From assembly GCA_019828565.1 (NCBI GenBank), contig JAHDYR010000006.1, positions 248,001 to 312,000 on the forward strand: a stretch of 64,000 bases of DNA, read 5' to 3'. The stretch comes from Carpediemonas membranifera. Lineage: Eukaryota > Fornicata. A program made the translations under genes and the position numbers. The notes below the pieces were generated by a model that saw only the letters and a list, made by a program, of their open reading frames with translations, was not told where the DNA came from and ran no database searches. Position 1 is the stretch's first letter, and each line of letters starts with the position of its first letter. Below, piece by piece: positions 1 to 12,205 of this stretch.

Positions 1-3000
1 GCCTTGCGGCGCTAAACCGTCCGTTAACGTCAGCGCCGAATTCAAGGAGTAGAAGAATGAGGTCGTCAAATCCATTAAAAGCAGCAGTTGTCAAGGGCGA
101 GCCATATTCGCAGTTGTAAGCTGTATACGCCCCTCCGTCGAGCAGCACACCGGCAGCGCTGAGGTTCCCCTGGATGCAGGTCATCATGAGGGCCGTGCGG
201 CAATCTTTGTCACGCAGGTCGAGGGTCGCCCCGGCATCGATGAGCAACTTGAGTATCTCGACGTGGTTATTGGTCGCAGCGGCAATGAGCGGGGTCCAGC
301 CATTGTTGTCTCGGTGGTCTGGATCAGCACGGTGCTCGAGGAGGAGGCTGACCATGTCAGCGTGGCCTCCGAAGGCGGCACGTAAGAGGGGGGACCAGCT
401 GTCGTTGTCGGCGATGTCAATCATAGACTTATTGGTGTCCAACAAAAGAGTTGCTATTTCGACAAACCCCTTCTCGGCTGCAATAAACAGTGCGCTGCTG
501 CCACTCGAGTGGACCTTGGTGCAGTCCGCCCCGGCAGCAAGCAGTGATCTGGTGCACTCGGCGTGACCCCGTAAACACGTCAGCATGAGAGCCGTGAATC
601 CTTCGTCGTTCTGCAGGTCGAGGGTCGCCCCGGCATCGATGAGCAACTTGAGTATCTCGACGTGGTTATTGGTCGCAGCGGCAATGAGCGGCGTCCGACC
701 ATTGTTGTTACGCTGGTCGAGGGTCGCCCCGCGCTCGATGAGGAGACGGACGACGTCGTCATGACCCTTGGCTGATGCGGCGAACAGAGGTGACGAGCCA
801 TCGTTATTGGCGACGTTGATCATGGACTGATTGGCGTCCAGCAGTAGCTTGACGATGCCAGCAAAGCCAAAGTATGCAGCGAGAAACAGAGCACTGGCGC
901 CCGTGGAAGAAACCTTGGTGCAGTCTGCGCCGGCACTTAGCAGAAAGCCAGCGCTGTCCGCGTGTCCGTTGACGCAGGCTACCATGAGCGCAGTCCTGCC
1001 ATCTTTCTCCTGCAGGTCGAGGGTCGCCCCGGCATCGATGAGCAACTTGAGTATCTCGACGTGGTTATTGGTCGCAGCGGCAATGAGCGGGGTCCAGCCA
1101 TTGTTGTCTCGGTGGTCTGGATCAGCACGGTGCTCGAGGAGGAGGCTGACCATGTCAGCGTGGCCTCCGAAGGCGGCACGTAAGAGGGGGGACCAGCTGT
1201 CGTTGTCGGCGATGTCAATCATAGACTTATTGGTGTCCAACAAAAGAGTTGCTATTTCGACAAACCCCTTCTCGGCTGCAATAAACAGTGCGCTGCTGCC
1301 ACTCGAGTGGACCTTGGTGCAGTCCGCCCCGGCAGCAAGCAGTGATCTGGTGCACTCGGCGTGACCCCGTAAACACGTCAGCATGAGAGCCGTGAATCCT
1401 TCGTCGTTCTGCAGGTCGAGGGTCGCCCCGGCATCGATGAGCAACTTGAGTATCTCGACGTGGTTATTGGTCGCAGCGGCAATGAGCGGCGTCCGACCAT
1501 TGTTGTTACGCTGGTCGAGGGTCGCCCCGCGCTCGATGAGGAGACGGACGACGTCGTCATGACCCTTGGCTGATGCGGCGAACAGAGGTGACGAGCCATC
1601 GTTATTGGCGACGTTGATCATGGACTGATTGGCGTCCAGCAGTAGCTTGACGATGCCAGCAAAGCCAAAGTATGCAGCGAGAAACAGAGCACTGGCGCCC
1701 GTGGAAGAAACCTTGGTGCAGTCTGCGCCGGCACTTAGCAGAAAGCCAGCGCTGTCCGCGTGTCCGTTGACGCAGGCTACCATGAGCGCAGTCCTGCCAT
1801 CTTTCTCCTGCAGGTCGAGGGTCGCCCCGGCATCGATGAGCAACTTGAGTATCTCGACGTGGTTATTGGTCGCAGCGGCAATGAGCGGGGTCCAGCCATT
1901 GTTGTCTCGGTGGTCTGGATCAGCACGGTGCTCGAGGAGGAGGCTGACCATGTCAGCGTGGCCTCCGAAGGCGGCACGTAAGAGGGGGGACCAGCTGTCG
2001 TTGTCGGCGATGTCAATCATAGACTTATTGGTGTCCAACAAAAGAGTTGCTATTTCGACAAACCCCTTCTCGGCTGCAATAAACAGTGCGCTGCTGCCAC
2101 TCGAGTGGACCTTGGTGCAGTCCGCCCCGGCAGCAAGCAGTGATCTGGTGCACTCGGCGTGACCCCGTAAACACGTCAGCATGAGAGCCGTGAATCCTTC
2201 GTCGTTCTGCAGGTCGAGGGTCGCCCCGGCATCGATGAGCAACTTGAGTATCTCGACGTGGTTATTGGTCGCAGCGGCAATGAGCGGCGTCCGACCATTG
2301 TTGTTACGCTGGTCGAGGGTCGCCCCGCGCTCGATGAGGAGACGGACGACGTCGTCATGACCCTTGGCTGATGCGGCGAACAGAGGTGACGAGCCATCGT
2401 TATTGGCGACGTTGATCATGGACTGATTGGCGTCCAGCAGTAGCTTGACGATGCCAGCAAAGCCAAAGTATGCAGCGAGAAACAGAGCACTGGCGCCCGT
2501 GGAAGAAAACCTTGGTGCAGTCTGCGCCGGCACTTAGCAGAAAGCCAGCGCTGTCCGCGTGTCCGTTGACGCAGGCTACCATGAGCGCAGTCCTGCCATC
2601 TTTCTCCTGCAGGTCGAGGGTCGCCCCGGCATCGATGAGCAACTTGAGTATCTCGACGTGGTTATTGGTCGCAGCGGCAATGAGCGGGGTCCAGCCATTG
2701 TTGTCTCGGTGGTCTGGATCAGCACGGTGCTCGAGGAGGAGGCTGACCATGTCAGCGTGGCCTCCGAAGGCGGCACGTAAGAGGGGGGACCAGCTGTCGT
2801 TGTCGGCGATGTCAATCATAGACTTATTGGTGTCCAACAAAAGAGTTGCTATTTCGACAAACCCCTTCTCGGCTGCAATAAACAGTGCGCTGCTGCCACT
2901 CGAGTGGACCTTGGTGCAGTCCGCCCCGGCAGCAAGCAGTGATCTGGTGCACTCGGCGTGACCCCGTAAACACGTCAGCATGAGAGCCGTGAATCCTTCG

Positions 3001-6000
3001 TCGTTCTGCAGGTCGAGGGTCGCCCCGGCATCGATGAGCAACTTGAGTATCTCGACGTGGTTATTGGTCGCAGCGGCAATGAGCGGCGTCCGACCATTGT
3101 TGTTACGCTGGTCGAGGGTCGCCCCGCGCTCGATGAGGAGACGGACGACGTCGTCATGACCCTTGGCTGATGCGGCGAACAGAGGTGACGAGCCATCGTT
3201 ATTGGCGACGTTGATCATGGACTGATTGGCGTCCAGCAGTAGCTTGACGATGCCAGCAAAGCCAAAGTATGCAGCGAGAAACAGAGCACTGGCGCCCGTG
3301 GAAGAAACCTTGGTGCAGTCTGCGCCGGCACTTAGCAGAAAGCCAGCGCTGTCCGCGTGTCCGTTGACGCAGGCTACCATGAGCGCAGTCCTGCCATCTT
3401 TCTCCTGCAGGTCGAGGGTCGCCCCGGCATCGATGAGCAACTTGAGTATCTCGACGTGGTTATTGGTCGCAGCGGCAATGAGCGGGGTCCAGCCATTGTT
3501 GTCTCGGTGGTCTGGATCAGCACGGTGCTCGAGGAGGAGGCTGACCATGTCAGCGTGGCCTCCGAAGGCGGCACGTAAGAGGGGGGACCAGCTGTCGTTG
3601 TCGGCGATGTCAATCATAGACTTATTGGTGTCCAACAAAAGAGTTGCTATTTCGACAAACCCCTTCTCGGCTGCAATAAACAGTGCGCTGCTGCCACTCG
3701 AGTGGACCTTGGTGCAGTCCGCCCCGGCAGCAAGCAGTGATCTGGTGCACTCGGCGTGACCCCGTAAACACGTCAGCATGAGAGCCGTGAATCCTTCGTC
3801 GTTCTGCAGGTCGAGGGTCGCCCCGGCATCGATGAGCAACTTGAGTATCTCGACGTGGTTATTGGTCGCAGCGGCAATGAGCGGCGTCCGACCATTGTTG
3901 TTACGCTGGTCGAGGGTCGCCCCGCGCTCGATGAGGAGACGGACGACGTCGTCATGACCCTTGGCTGATGCGGCGAACAGAGGTGACGAGCCATCGTTAT
4001 TGGCGACGTTGATCATGGACTGATTGGCGTCCAGCAGTAGCTTGACGATGCCAGCAAAGCCAAAGTATGCAGCGAGAAACAGAGCACTGGCGCCCGTGGA
4101 AGAAACCTTGGTGCAGTCTGCGCCGGCACTTAGCAGAAAGCCAGCGCTGTCCGCGTGTCCGTTGACGCAGGCTACCATGAGCGCAGTCCTGCCATCTTTC
4201 TCCTGCAGGTCGAGGGTCGCCCCGGCATCGATGAGCAACTTGAGTATCTCGACGTGGTTATTGGTCGCAGCGGCAATGAGCGGGGTCCAGCCATTGTTGT
4301 CTCGGTGGTCTGGATCAGCACGGTGCTCGAGGAGGAGGCTGACCATGTCAGCGTGGCCTCCGAAGGCGGCACGTAAGAGGGGGGACCAGCTGTCGTTGTC
4401 GGCGATGTCAATCATAGACTTATTGGTGTCCAACAAAAGAGTTGCTATTTCGACAAACCCCTTCACGGCTGCAATAAACAGTGCGCTGCTGCCACTCGAG
4501 TGGACCTTGGTGCAGTCCGCCCCGGCAGCAAGCAGTGATCTGGTGCACTCGGCGTGACCCCGTAAACACGTCAGCATGAGAGCCGTGAATCCTTCGTCGT
4601 TCTGCAGGTCGAGGGTCGCCCCGGCATCGATGAGCAACTTGAGTATCTCGACGTGGTTATTGGTCGCAGCGGCAATGAGCGGCGTCCGACCATTGTTGTT
4701 ACGCTGGTCGAGGGTCGCCCCGCGCTCGATGAGGAGACGGACGACGTCGTCATGACCCTTGGCTGATGCGGCGAACAGAGGTGACGAGCCATCGTTATTG
4801 GCGACGTTGATCATGGACTGATTGGCGTCCAGCAGTAGCTTGACGATGCCAGCAAAGCCAAAGTATGCAGCGAGAAACAGAGCACTGGCGCCCGTGGAAG
4901 AAACCTTGGTGCAGTCTGCGCCGGCACTTAGCAGAAAGCCAGCGCTGTCCGCGTGTCCGTTGACGCAGGCTACCATGAGCGCAGTCCTGCCATCTTTCTC
5001 CTGCAGGTCGAGGGTCGCCCCGGCATCGATGAGCAACTTGAGTATCTCGACGTGGTTATTGGTCGCAGCGGCAATGAGCGGGGTCCAGCCATTGTTGTCT
5101 CGGTGGTCTGGATCAGCACGGTGCTCGAGGAGGAGGCTGACCATGTCAGCGTGGCCTCCGAAGGCGGCACGTAAGAGGGGGGACCAGCTGTCGTTGTCGG
5201 CGATGTCAATCATAGACTTATTGGTGTCCAACAAAAGAGTTGCTATTTCGACAAACCCCTTCTCGGCTGCAATAAACAGTGCGCTGCTGCCACTCGAGTG
5301 GACCTTGGTGCAGTCCGCCCCGGCAGCAAGCAGTGATCTGGTGCACTCGGCGTGACCCCGTAAACACGTCAGCATGAGAGCCGTGAATCCTTCGTCGTTC
5401 TGCAGGTCGAGGGTCGCCCCGGCATCGATGAGCAACTTGAGTATCTCGACGTGGTTATTGGTCGCAGCGGCAATGAGCGGCGTCCGACCATTGTTGTTAC
5501 GCTGGTCGAGGGTCGCCCCGCGCTCGATGAGGAGACGGACGACGTCGTCATGACCCTTGGCTGATGCGGCGAACAGAGGTGACGAGCCATCGTTATTGGC
5601 GACGTTGATCATGGACTGATTGGCGTCCAGCAGTAGCTTGACGATGCCAGCAAAGCCAAAGTATGCAGCGAGAAACAGAGCACTGGCGCCCGTGGAAGAA
5701 ACCTTGGTGCAGTCTGCGCCGGCACTTAGCAGAAAGCCAGCGCTGTCCGCGTGTCCGTTGACGCAGGCTACCATGAGCGCAGTCCTGCCATCTTTCTCCT
5801 GCAGGTCGAGGGTCGCTCCGGCATCGATGAGCAACTTGAGTATCTCGACGTGGTTATTGGTCGCAGCGGCAATGAGCGGCGTCCGACCATTGTTGTTACG
5901 CTGGTCGAGGGTCGCCCCGCGCTCGATGAGGAGACGGACGACGTCGTCATGACCCTTGGCTGATGCGGCGAACAGAGGTGACGAGCCATCGTTATTGGCG

Positions 6001-9000
6001 ACGTTGATCATGGACTGATTGGCGTCCAGCAGTAGCTTGACGATGCCAGCAAAGCCAAAGTATGCAGCGAGAAACAGAGCACTGGCGCCCGTGGAAGAAA
6101 CCTTGGTGCAGTCTGCGCCGGCACTTAGCAGAAAGCCAGCGCTGTCCGCGTGTCCGTTGACGCAGGCTACCATGAGCGCAGTCCTGCCATCTTTCTCCTG
6201 CAGGTCGAGGGTCGCCCCGGCATCGATGAGCAACTTGAGTATCTCGACGTGGTTATTGGTCGCAGCGGCAATGAGCGGGGTCCAGCCATTGTTGTCTCGG
6301 TGGTCTGGATCAGCACGGTGCTCGAGGAGGAGACGGACGACGTCGTCATGACCCTTGGCTGATGCGGCGAACAGAGGTGACGAGCCATCGTTATTGGCGA
6401 CGTTGATCATGGACTGATTGGCGTCCAGCAGTAGCTTGACGATGCCAGCAAAGCCAAAGTATGCAGCGAGAAACAGAGCACTGGCGCCCGTGGAAGAAAC
6501 CTTGGTGCAGTCTGCGCCGGCACTTAGCAGAAAGCCAGCGCTGTCCGCGTGTCCGTTGACGCAGGCTACCATGAGCGCAGTCCTGCCATCTTTCTCCTGC
6601 AGGTCGAGGGTCGCCCCGGCATCGATGAGCAACTTGAGTATCTCGACGTGGTTATTGGTCGCAGCGGCAATGAGCGGGGTCCAGCCATTGTTGTCTCGGT
6701 GGTCTGGATCAGCACGGTGCTCGAGGAGGAGGCTGACCATGTCAGCGTGGCCTCCGAAGGCGGCACGTAAGAGGGGGGACCAGCTGTCGTTGTCGGCGAT
6801 GTCAATCATAGACTTATTGGTGTCCAACAAAAGAGTTGCTATTTCGACAAACCCCTTCTCGGCTGCAATAAACAGTGCGCTGCTGCCACTCGAGTGGACC
6901 TTGGTGCAGTCCGCCCCGGCAGCAAGCAGTGATCTGGTGCACTCGGCGTGACCCCGTAAACACGTCAGCATGAGAGCCGTGAATCCTTCGTCGTTCTGCA
7001 GGTCGAGGGTCGCCCCGGCATCGATGAGCAACTTGAGTATCTCGACGTGGTTATTGGTCGCAGCGGCAATGAGCGGCGTCCGACCATTGTTGTTACGCTG
7101 GTCGAGGGTCGCCCCGCGCTCGATGAGGAGACGGACGACGTCGTCATGACCCTTGGCTGATGCGGCGAACAGAGGTGACGAGCCATCGTTATTGGCGACG
7201 TTGATCATGGACTGATTGGCGTCCAGCAGTAGCTTGACGATGCCAGCAAAGCCAAAGTATGCAGCGAGAAACAGAGCACTGGCGCCCGTGGAAGAAACCT
7301 TGGTGCAGTCTGCGCCGGCACTTAGCAGAAAGCCAGCGCTGTCCGCGTGTCCGTTGACGCAGGCTACCATGAGCGCAGTCCTGCCATCTTTCTCCTGCAG
7401 GTCGAGGGTCGCCCCGGCATCGATGAGCAACTTGAGTATCTCGACGTGGTTATTGGTCGCAGCGGCAATGAGCGGGGTCCAGCCATTGTTGTCTCGGTGG
7501 TCTGGATCAGCACGGTGCTCGAGGAGGAGGCTGACCATGTCAGCGTGGCCTCCGAAGGCGGCACGTAAGAGGGGGGACCAGCTGTCGTTGTCGGCGATGT
7601 CAATCATAGACTTATTGGTGTCCAACAAAAGAGTTGCTATTTCGACAAACCCCTTCACGGCTGCAATAAACAGTGCGCTGCTGCCACTCGAGTGGACCTT
7701 GGTGCAGTCCGCCCCGGCAGCAAGCAGTGATCTGGTGCACTCGGCGTGACCCCGTAAACACGTCAGCATGAGAGCCGTGAATCCTTCGTCGTTCTGCAGG
7801 TCGAGGGTCGCCCCGGCATCGATGAGCAACTTGAGTATCTCGACGTGGTTATTGGTCGCAGCGGCAATGAGCGGGGTCCAGCCATTGTTGTCTCGGTGGT
7901 CTGGATCAGCACGGTGCTCGAGGAGGAGGCTGACCATGTCAGCGTGGCCTCCGAAGGCGGCACGTAAGAGGGGGGACCAGCTGTCGTTGTCGGCGATGTC
8001 AATCATAGACTTATTGGTGTCCAACAAAAGAGTTGCTATTTCGACAAACCCCTTCACGGCTGCAATAAACAGTGCGCTGCTGCCACTCGAGTGGACCTTG
8101 GTGCAGTCCGCCCCGGCAGCAAGCAGTGATCTGGTGCACTCGGCGTGACCCCGTAAACACGTCAGCATGAGAGCCGTGAATCCTTCGTCGTTCTGCAGGT
8201 CGAGGGTCACCCCGGCATCGATGAATAAGTCAATGATCTCGACATGACCCCAACATGCGGCGGCGATGAGCGGGTTATCATGCAGGTCTGAGGGATGATT
8301 GACGCCGGCGCCACGGTCGAGCAGGAGTCTGGCACAGCGAGCATGCCCACTGACAGAAGCTGCGAACAGGGGCGACTTGCCATCCTTATTGGTCACGTCA
8401 ACCATATCGGGTGCCGCATCCAGCAGCAGTTCGGCGATGTCTGTATCACTGAAGGCGGTGGCGATGTACAGGGCGGTGCGGCCGTTGGAGAACAAGGCCT
8501 TGGTGCAGTCGGCACCGGTGTCAAGAAGAGACCTGACAGCGTCCACGTGGCCATTCTCACACGCTGCAATGAGGGCGGTGTAGCCGTCCTCGTCCTGCAG
8601 GTCGACCCCAGCCCCGACATTGGTCAGCAGCTCGACAACATCCGTGTGTCCACCAGCAGCAGCAGCATTGAGGGCAGTTCGTCCGGCAGCACCGCGGAGG
8701 TCTGGGCCAGCCCCGGACTGCAGCGCCTCTCGCACCGTGACCAGTGAACCAGCGGCCGCGGCCTCGATTAGAAGCGTCCATTGGGAAGCACTTGACGCTA
8801 AGACTGTACCTTTGCTCTCCAAAGACGTTACTTCTCCGGCCTTGGCGCCTTCGGGGCCGACGGTCGGGGGCATGCTGGCTTGAGGCTGCGAGGCGACATC
8901 CGAAGGGACAAACGGCGAGATGTGGGCACAATAGTTGCAGTTTTCGTCTTGTGAGTATGTTGCAGGACTGTAGCTATGTGGGTTAGTGATGCTGATGCCT

Positions 9001-9212
9001 CTTGGCCTCGATTCGTCGGGTTCTGTCGATGGATGGACTGCTTGGGGTACATTAGTGCCTTCAACGGCAAAGTTGACACGAGTAGCGTTCATTGCAATGT
9101 CCGTATCTCGTTGCCACTCACCGACTGGGAATTGAGCCCACCCACTAATTGTGCCAATCCTGCTGGATGGAGACCATCCCTCACAGGCCTCACTGCGGTC
9201 GACCCCGACCAT
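1..9212 (-). CDS. Giant ankyrin-repeat protein, partial at the window edge and frameshifted
   Basis: The minus strand encodes a protein of which more than 3000 residues would lie in the window. Residues 1 to about 130 are non-repetitive and low in complexity. Four or so divergent ankyrin repeats follow, then the 399-bp module array described separately, and then a divergent repeat that stays open to base 1, so the C-terminus lies outside. Ankyrin character is clear from recurring TALMLTC-type and AGADC-type motifs at 33-residue spacing. One extra A in the run at 2506-2509 shifts the frame and creates a stop at 2400; below that point the ankyrin frame resumes intact. The open frame runs up to a GTG at 9221; the first ATG is at 9212 and another candidate is at 9095. 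Such proteins are protein-interaction scaffolds, but no partner can be inferred. It is either a long intact gene with a one-base assembly error or a recently broken gene. Confidence 0.85.
215..8198 (-). repeat. Tandem array of 20 ankyrin modules, 399 bp each
   Basis: Two 133-codon modules, each of four ankyrin repeats, mostly alternate as an A-B unit of 798 bp. Module A begins NDEGFTALML and module B begins EKDGRTALMV; both finish with the same GATLDLQ boundary. The cag of the boundary codon lies at 8196-8198 in the first module and at 215-217 after the last. These are 7981 bases apart, which is exactly 20 x 399 plus the single extra A at about 2508. Copies are almost identical at base level. 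Departures from alternation are an AA pair next to the unique N-terminus, adjacent B modules around 5.4-6.6 kb, one B/A chimera near 6.3 kb, and an EKGF/VKGF codon polymorphism between A copies. Confidence 0.93.
2506..2509 (-). other. Single-base insertion that breaks the ankyrin frame
   Basis: At this point the sequence reads ggaagaaaacctt, whereas every other B module in the window reads ggaagaaacctt. The additional A is the only length deviation in the 399-bp lattice. On the minus strand it changes a Lys-Val-Ser reading into Lys-Val-Phe and runs to a stop at 2400. It lies in a homopolymer, the commonest site of sequencing or assembly error, so a true mutation is not proven. Confidence 0.9.
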
Positions 9213-9245
9213 GCCATCCACAGATCATGATCAAACTACTTTACT

Positions 9246-10091
9246 TTACATCTTGTCGACGAACCGCTTCACACTGGCGAGTGTGTTGTTCAAGTCCCTG
9301 GCGAGAACCTCAACACCAGCTTTGTCGCCCCCTCGCCCCTCTGCCCGGTCGGTTAGCGCCTGGGCCTCCGCCTTGATCAACTCGACCTCGGCCTTGAATC
9401 CAGCGCAGAGGTCCTCGTACTGCTGCTCAGTGGCCGTCCGATGGGCCTCGAACTCGGACTCAAACTTCCGCTGCATCTCTTGCTGGGCAAATTCCATCTT
9501 ATCACGCTCTTCGCTGAGTTGGAGGTGGGCTTGGCGGTCTCGGGCACGTGACTCGGCCAGCTGGGCGTCGATGCGGGCCCGTTCGGTCGCCAGACGATCT
9601 TCTTCACGACTTACGGCATTCTGGCGCTGGTTGATCTGAAGCCGCATTTGCTCCAGCCGAGCCCGCTCGACTGCTAGCTCCGCATTGGCCTTGGCGAGCT
9701 CCAGCTTGGCTGCTGACTGGACGACTGCCGCATGCTTCTGCATCTCACTCAAATATAGCTTCAGATCGCGGCAGATGATGTCGCTGCCGGCCGTAGAGGA
9801 GGGGGCGTCGATCTGTAGGCCCGTCCCGGCCAGACTCGTGAGGGCGGAGAGGAAACCCGAAACACCGAGTGTGACCTTCGAGGACTTTGTTTTCGTGGCT
9901 GAAGCGAGTGAAATGACTTCATTAAACGCCTCCATGGCCACTTTGTCGGCGTCCACCGTGCTTATGGGCCATTTTCTAATGAAGCTGCGTTTGTTATCGT
10001 GGATGGGGAACCATTGGTGGTCTGTGAAGACCTTAGTGACCTCTGGAGTCGCGTCTGTATCAATAGTGGCGCAGTACACGCACCGATCCAT
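9246..10091 (-). CDS. Coiled-coil protein of unknown function, 281 aa
   Basis: This is a complete ATG-initiated frame. Residues 1-110 are mixed, with a short CVYC motif at residues 4-7 that could be a remnant metal-binding pair. Residues 120-250 are a nearly uninterrupted charged alpha-helix rich in Glu, Arg, Ala and Gln with heptad spacing, so a long coiled coil is expected. The stop is followed within 12 bases by AGTAAAG, resembling the 3'-end motif seen after many genes here. The ankyrin gene begins 33 bases downstream on the same strand. I do not recognise a family. Confidence 0.75.
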   Translation of the reverse strand: MDRCVYCATIDTDATPEVTKVFTDHQWFPIHDNKRSFIRKWPISTVDADKVAMEAFNEVISLASATKTKSSKVTLGVSGFLSALTSLAGTGLQIDAPSSTAGSDIICRDLKLYLSEMQKHAAVVQSAAKLELAKANAELAVERARLEQMRLQINQRQNAVSREEDRLATERARIDAQLAESRARDRQAHLQLSEERDKMEFAQQEMQRKFESEFEAHRTATEQQYEDLCAGFKAEVELIKAEAQALTDRAEGRGGDKAGVEVLARDLNNTLASVKRFVDKM

Positions 10092-10177
10092 CAGCCTTAT
10101 GATGGCAAGCGGTTGTCATGCTCGATTTACGAGATTTATGTGATTTATGAGGGATACTATGTACCTGCACAGACCTA

Positions 10178-11775
10178 ATGACAACGTCTACCATTGGTGC
10201 CCACAACCACCAGTCAGTCCGACCATCGACAGGTTCAGATCACAGATGCGGTGGGCGACGGTGACATTGAGGTCGGTCGCGTCTGGCTGTCCTTCGCAGC
10301 GACCTGGTGGACGAAGGCGAACTTCTTGCGAAGGAATCAGGGGAGCTTGTCCTCCTGGCTGTAGCTAACGCCCTGCTGTGGACTACAAGGATTTCTGCAG
10401 GGACGTCCTCTCACACAGCTGCAACAAAGACTTGATCAAGAGTTCGACCGCCATTGACGGCCAGCTCTGCACAGCCCTGCTCGCCACTGTCACTGTACCC
10501 AACACTCTGCGCGGTGTCCTCTCCGGCATGCTCGCCACCCGCCCCGAGGCCCCCTGGTCCGTCCGCCGCGCCATTGCAAACCTTCCCAACGCGGCGAGTA
10601 ACCGCTTCTCCACGGCCCACCCCTTTGTTACTGCCATCGATGATCGCCGAGCTGTCGCATGCCACGGTGACAGAGACTGTCGGCGACATGACATTCACCG
10701 TGCCCATCTTCCGCGAGGGCACGCTGGTCTTCACGCCCGACGCACTCGACATCAATGTCGTTTACCTGCGCTCGGTCCTGCTGGGTCTCGGCCGCGTGCT
10801 GCAGCTCATGCTGCTCGACGGCATCACACTGCCCGCGGACATGATCAGCGACGCCTGGGTCATCGCGCTCATGGACGGTCGCATCGACATGAGAGCGCTG
10901 ATGCCCACCGTCGACCAGGCGCTGCATACATCGCTCCGGGACGCCACGACCGCGTGCCCGCTCGAGGGCTTCGCGGGCGACCTCAAGGCGTACAGCGACG
11001 AGGTGAGACACCGCTTCGCCGAGCGCATGCAGATTATCCGCAACGGCATGACCGCGAATATGCAGTTCCAGGGGTCAGTCGCTGCACTTCCCCGAGGACA
11101 GCCAGGGTGGGCAGGACGCCCTCCGCGCCGTGCTCGAGGACGACGAGACGCGCCGTCGCTTCGCCTTCCACATGTTTGGCGGCCAGCTCCCCCAGCCAGG
11201 TTCCGTCGGTGTGACCCTCCACGACCATCACCGCGTGTACGCCGACTGTGCGGGTGGTGCCCGCCTTCCTCGTCTGGAGGACGCCAGCCAGATGCGCCAG
11301 GCGGTGCTCGACTCGGCCCCTGCCACAGCAGCCGCGGCAGCCGACTTCTACGTCATCCCGCGGCACCAACATGCATTCTCGCGCGCCGAGATCAGGACGC
11401 TCGTCGAACAGAACGACATCCTGCAGACATGCCGCCTAGTCACGCTCGGCGGTGGCGCTGCTGTGGACGTCCCCGTCATCCGCTGCTGCCCCACATGCGG
11501 TGAAACTGGCATCTCGCGAGGGCGACCTGGACAACTGCAAGATTTCGACGTGCCCATGCGGCCAGGACTTCTGCCACAAGTGCCTGCTCTGCGTGGCCAA
11601 CCAGGAAGAGCGCATGGCCCACAACGGCGGCGATTGCGAGATGGCCCCGCGCCAGACACCTTTGCCCGATGGCGTCAAGTGGCAGCGCACCGTCACGTGC
11701 CCCTACTGCCATCGGTCAGCCACGGTCAGCGCGAACCGGAGGCAGGTCACGTGCCGCGGGTGCACCAGACCATAG
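10178..11775 (+). pseudogene. RING/IBR-type zinc-binding gene, frame-interrupted (pseudogene or unresolved mini-introns)
   Basis: Coding-like sequence runs through all three frames here. The ATG at 10178 lies 8 bases after a CCTGCAC start element. Frame changes occur at a candidate 28-nt intron (10186-10213), near 10271, near 10380 (perhaps a 23-nt intron, 10378-10400), near 10635, at a good 28-nt GTCAGT..ACAG intron (11074-11101), and near 11510. The C-terminal 80 codons carry paired cysteines (CCPTC, CPCGQDFCHKC, TCPYC, CRGC) and an HNGGDC motif, the spacing expected of RING2/IBR domains in RBR-type E3 ubiquitin ligases. The stop at 11773 is followed by GAGTAAAA. The changes near 10271 and 11510 cannot be explained by a GT-AG intron, so I call it a decayed gene or one with residual indel errors. 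The RBR assignment is tentative. Confidence 0.55.
11074..11101 (+). other. 28-nt intron in the RING/IBR-type gene
   Basis: The boundaries are GTCAGT and GAGGACAG. Removing 28 nt joins an upstream MQFQG reading to a downstream QGGQDALRAVL reading in a single frame, which the unspliced sequence cannot do. The length matches the proven 28-nt intron of the PDE6-delta gene at 34339. Confidence 0.6.
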
Positions 11776-12205
11776 ATGCGAGAGTCGAGTAAAATTTCCA
11801 CCTTTTCGAGCTCTATCCGCTGGCCGGATTCCATGTGACACGACTAGCACCAGCCGGCGCTCCTCGTCGGCCTGATCAAACCGGTGCCCACTCTCGTCGT
11901 GGGTATGTGAGCGCCTTGGTAGCCAACCAAGGCGGCGCTTACCTAGACGGGCAACTCCCGCCTGGGCATTGTAACAGGGTTCAAGCTGATCACCAGTGTT
12001 CGACAGGCGATCCACTAACTAACATGCGATCAGACCTTCGTAAAAACAGCTCACCCTCTCGATGTCCTGACAAGATTGGACATAAATGTCATTATGGTGA
12101 TGCTGTCATGACCTGCTTGGGCTGCATGTCAATTGTATGCCTGAGCTCGGACTGCACACGCGAGTGCATCCAACCAACAGTATCATTTACATTATCCGCG
12201 CTATA
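11776..12205. other. Intergenic, convergent 3' ends
   Basis: This 430-bp stretch separates the plus-strand RING-type locus from the 3' end of the minus-strand coiled-coil gene. It holds GAGTAAAA just after the RING stop and, on the minus strand, AATGTAAATGA about 20 bases after the coiled-coil stop. Open frames here lack recognisable domains and look incidental. No RNA gene was recognised. Confidence 0.6.

Noticed and set aside
174..8148. Repeated plus-strand frames of 110-177 codons and minus-strand frames of 73-79 codons across the ankyrin array
   Set aside because: They recur at exactly the 798-bp period of the ankyrin modules and are alternative readings of the same repeat; the ankyrin frame explains the sequence.
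217..8196. CRISPR-like periodic array
   Set aside because: The period is 399 bp with no short repeat/unique spacer structure, and it is protein coding.
10378..11214. A 278-codon frame starting at a GTG
   Set aside because: Only its first 90 codons look coding; the rest is Arg/His-rich antisense-like reading of the true frame of the RING-type locus.
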